Part shown: positions 11,501-13,884 of the stretch, piece by piece
How the letters are laid out: each line of letters starts with the position of its first letter
Position numbering within the stretch: the first letter of the stretch is position 1
DNA from: an uncultured Moraxella sp.
Lineage (GTDB): Bacteria > Pseudomonadota > Gammaproteobacteria > Pseudomonadales > Moraxellaceae
DNA: 13,884 nt
Reading direction: 5' to 3'
Assembly: GCA_943908425.1 (NCBI GenBank)
Contig: CALTTC010000038.1
Span: 1 to 13,884 of the forward strand
Translations under genes and position numbers: made by a program
The notes under the pieces: generated by a model
Told to the model about the DNA's origin: nothing
The model's database searches: none
What the model saw: the letters and a program-made list of their open reading frames with translations, nothing else

Positions 11501-13884
11501 TTAAATAATCCAATACTGCTCAACTTTATGCATAAAGTTAATATCATTTACTGCGTTTTGATCTACTCCATTCATAGTAGCAATCAAATTATCTAGGTTA
11601 TTGCCTGATAATTTTTGTCCTGAAGCCAATTCAATGTGCTCAATACGTTGATTGGGCATGATAAACCAGCCCTCAATCGTCACTTTATCTGCTGAGTCAA
11701 TTAAAGAAATCTGTAAGTCCAATCCTTGTCTGCTCATCCAAATGTCTTGGCTTGTGATACCGTCACCAAATTTGATTGTGTCTTGTCCACCGATATCAAA
11801 AATACTGTCTTGACCATCGCCTTTATTAAAAATATAGCTATCATTACCAAAGCCCCCAATCAATTTATCGTTACCTAAGTTGCCAGCTAAGATATCGTTA
11901 CCCAGTCCACCGTTTAATGTGTCATTGCCAGCGCTACCTTTGAGTAAATCATCACCTGATAAGCTGTTGATAGTAAGACCCGTAGAGCCTGTGGCAATAA
12001 AGACATCATCGCCTAATGTGCCAGTTGCCAATCCTTTATTGGGTGTATCAAGATTAACAACAAGGTTGATTTGGGTTGAGATACTGACACTCGCCCCCTT
12101 GGTGTCTGTGGCGGTAATGATTAAATCATAAGTCCCTTTATTTACAGTATTGGTATCAACGTGTAATAACCCAGTTTGATTATCAACAAAGATGCCTTTA
12201 GGAAGCACACCATGGTTGCTGGTTACTTGATAAGTTAGATTGTCGCCGTCATAATCAATAAAAGTATCGGTTAAAGACTGTGTCCAATGACCTCTATGGG
12301 CTTTGAGGTATTGCTCGGCTTTTAGTGGTTGGTTGATGGCAGGAGCGCTATTACTATACAAATCAAAGTTTTGGCTAGCCGTTGCTCCTGATGGATCGGT
12401 GGCAGTTACCTTTAAGCTAAGGTTTGTACGAGTGGGCGCTGTGCCTGTTAGGGTGTTGGTTGCTGAGTCAAACTTCATCCAAGCAGGTAGGGCACTGCCG
12501 TCAGCTAAGGTAACGCTGTAGCTTAGCGCATCTTCATCAGGGTCGGTGAACAAATTTTTCTCAAGTACCAAGTTGAAAGTTTCATCTGCTATAAAAGTCT
12601 GGTTGGCTATAGGGGTTTTTATGGTTGGTTTGCTATTACTATACAAATCAAAGTTTTGGCTAGCCGTTGCTCCTGATGGATCGGTGGCAGTTACCTTTAA
12701 GCTAAGGTTTGTACGAGTGGGCGCTGTGCCTGTTAGGGTGTTGGTTGCTGAGTCAAACTTCATCCAAGCAGGTAGGGCACTGCCGTCAGCTAAGGTAACG
12801 CTGTAGCTTAGCGCATCTTCATCAGGGTCGGTGAACAAACTGTTACTTAGTAGCAAATTAAAACTTTCCTCTGCTGTAACCACTTGATTCCCCACGGTAT
12901 TTGTGATGATGGGTGCTTTATTGTGTCCAATTGCTTGTAATTGCAAGCCAAGAGGGGTGTCGCTTGTATCTTGGATTATAATTGCACCAGCAAATTTAAG
13001 CTCCCCAACGCTTTTGATTTCATAATCGTTGTCATCTCGGGTAACTTTTAAATTCAATGCTGTGTTGCGATAAACATTTTCATTGTCGGCATCTTTAGTA
13101 AAGACGACGGTTGATAAATCGATACCATCTAAAAGAATCCGTCCTAAATTATCTGTATCTTTGATGGTTTTGATATAATTGGGATTATACAAATCAGCCG
13201 TACTAAAAGAATAGGTATCAAAGCCTTTTCCGCCGAACAGTTCGTCTGATCCCAGTCCTCCCTCTAGCCAATCGTTGCCTTGAATATCAAAGTTGCGGTT
13301 ATCATCACCCCATAAAATATCATCTCCATCACCGCCCACGAGATAGTCATCGCCGTATTGTCCGATGATTAAATCATTGCCCGCTCCGCCGTATAAAAAG
13401 TCGTTGGCGTTGTCTGATGCTAGGGCGGGGTAATCATAGCTAAGGGGCACCTCTTTGTGCGTGGTGAGGGTATAATCGCCTTTATCTTTGTCTATTGTAA
13501 GTGTCCATTCAAAGGTTTTTGGGTCTCTGTAGTACGCACTGGGCTGTTTGTCTTGAATATGTTTACCCATATCATATCTATGCTCAATAGATAAGGTATC
13601 GCCTTGTCTATACACAGGTCTATTGTCAATAATGCCTGTTACAAATGAATGAATGTTGCCAATGGTTGTTTCATAATCAATGCTTGATGGATTAAACAAG
13701 GTTTTTGATTTAATACCAAACCTAATATGCCCATCTCCTAATAGCACATCATCGCCACCACCGCCATAGATGGCATCGCTGTCTGCCCCACCTTGTAGGA
13801 AGTCTTGATTGATACCGCCGTGAATCACATCATTACCACGACCACCCACTGCCCAGTCGCCTTTGTTATTGTGATGAGCATTAT
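11501..13884 (-). CDS. RTX calcium-binding protein with Ig-like modules, N-terminally cut by window edge
   Basis: The frame stays open through the right edge of the window, so the GTG at 13849 is not the true start; only the last 794 or so codons are seen. RTX proteins are normally exported by type I secretion with an uncleaved C-terminal signal, and fold around Ca2+ outside the cell. Reading from the edge there is an RTX block (GGRGNDVIHGG, GGGGDDVLLGDG), a spacer, and a second block (GGAGNDLIIG through GGLGSDELFGG). Two nearly identical Ig/cadherin-like (He_PIG-type) modules of 95 residues follow (FTDPDEDALSYSVTLADG), then a divergent third. A last RTX block (GSAGNDTLNGGLGNDILAG) precedes an HCBP-related segment (DGITSQDIWMSRQ), with the protein ending KVEQYWII. 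The architecture suggests an adhesin or large exoprotein; no enzyme domain is visible. No secretion genes are in the window. Confidence 0.88.
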   Translation of the reverse strand, partial: NAHHNNKGDWAVGGRGNDVIHGGINQDFLQGGADSDAIYGGGGDDVLLGDGHIRFGIKSKTLFNPSSIDYETTIGNIHSFVTGIIDNRPVYRQGDTLSIEHRYDMGKHIQDKQPSAYYRDPKTFEWTLTIDKDKGDYTLTTHKEVPLSYDYPALASDNANDFLYGGAGNDLIIGQYGDDYLVGGDGDDILWGDDNRNFDIQGNDWLEGGLGSDELFGGKGFDTYSFSTADLYNPNYIKTIKDTDNLGRILLDGIDLSTVVFTKDADNENVYRNTALNLKVTRDDNDYEIKSVGELKFAGAIIIQDTSDTPLGLQLQAIGHNKAPIITNTVGNQVVTAEESFNLLLSNSLFTDPDEDALSYSVTLADGSALPAWMKFDSATNTLTGTAPTRTNLSLKVTATDPSGATASQNFDLYSNSKPTIKTPIANQTFIADETFNLVLEKNLFTDPDEDALSYSVTLADGSALPAWMKFDSATNTLTGTAPTRTNLSLKVTATDPSGATASQNFDLYSNSAPAINQPLKAEQYLKAHRGHWTQSLTDTFIDYDGDNLTYQVTSNHGVLPKGIFVDNQTGLLHVDTNTVNKGTYDLIITATDTKGASVSISTQINLVVNLDTPNKGLATGTLGDDVFIATGSTGLTINSLSGDDLLKGSAGNDTLNGGLGNDILAGNLGNDKLIGGFGNDSYIFNKGDGQDSIFDIGGQDTIKFGDGITSQDIWMSRQGLDLQISLIDSADKVTIEGWFIMPNQRIEHIELASGQKLSGNNLDNLIATMNGVDQNAVNDINFMHKVEQYWII
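12347..12839. repeat. Perfect 208-bp direct repeat within the RTX gene
   Basis: Bases 12347-12554 and 12632-12839 are identical over all 208 positions, with a period of 285 bases (95 codons, in frame). The 77 bases between the copies, and the flanks on either side, have diverged clearly. Each copy encodes about 69 identical residues of an Ig-like module, from FTDPDEDALS to NFDLYSNS. Confidence 0.97.

Noticed and set aside
12303..12806. Two plus-strand ORFs with nearly identical products
   Set aside because: They are antisense shadows of the duplicated Ig-like modules of the RTX gene. Their similarity comes from the 208-bp repeat.
1..13884. A new multi-gene defence, secretion or mobile system
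   Set aside because: Nearly all the genes are recognisable housekeeping enzymes in normal single-gene or short-string arrangements. The unknown proteins are isolated and show no defence or mobile-element neighbours.

Overview
This 13.9 kb window looks like an ordinary piece of a low-GC gammaproteobacterial chromosome. The best guess is Moraxella or a close relative (Moraxellaceae). That rests on the AT-rich composition, the cytosolic-type malate dehydrogenase, the TraX-like and DUF2789 proteins, and the mixture of AroF-type DAHP synthase with class II fumarase. No database search was possible, so the genus is inference. There are no rRNA, tRNA, CRISPR, transposase or phage genes.

Layout. At the left edge is a TGGTAAA heptamer array that may continue out of the window. 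Next comes a small flavin reductase gene (+) under a consensus sigma-70 promoter, ending in a terminator it shares with a convergent 98-residue unknown protein (-). Upstream of that unknown gene lie a possible coupled small ORF and a palindromic candidate operator. From about 6.4 kb down to 1.6 kb, four minus-strand genes follow one another with gaps of 10, 62 and 68 bases: an aroF-type DAHP synthase, an Smr-domain protein, a CitMHS citrate transporter and fumC. A good promoter lies before the first, a good terminator after the last, and no convincing terminator between them. A 647-base gap with a long inverted repeat separates aroF from the divergent mdh (+). After mdh come a DUF2789 gene (+) and a TraX-like membrane protein (+). 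TraX overlaps the end of the convergent ribF (-). A repeat-rich gap then leads to a YncA/Pat-type acetyltransferase (+). The right end holds the C-terminal part of a large RTX calcium-binding protein (-), open at the window edge, with Ig-like modules between RTX blocks.

How the genes work together. FumC makes malate, Mdh oxidises it to oxaloacetate, and the CitMHS protein would bring in metal-citrate, so there is a loose TCA-cycle theme. AroF starts aromatic amino acid synthesis. RibF makes the FMN and FAD that flavoproteins such as the first gene need. The RTX protein is the one clear accessory, probably secreted, product.

Most notable features. These are a perfect 208-bp direct repeat inside the RTX gene; a run of short, closely spaced direct repeats in most longer gaps; the heptamer array; the inverted repeat before mdh; and a TraX gene whose best ribosome-binding site points to a non-standard ATT start. 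I did not find a convincing undescribed multi-gene system.
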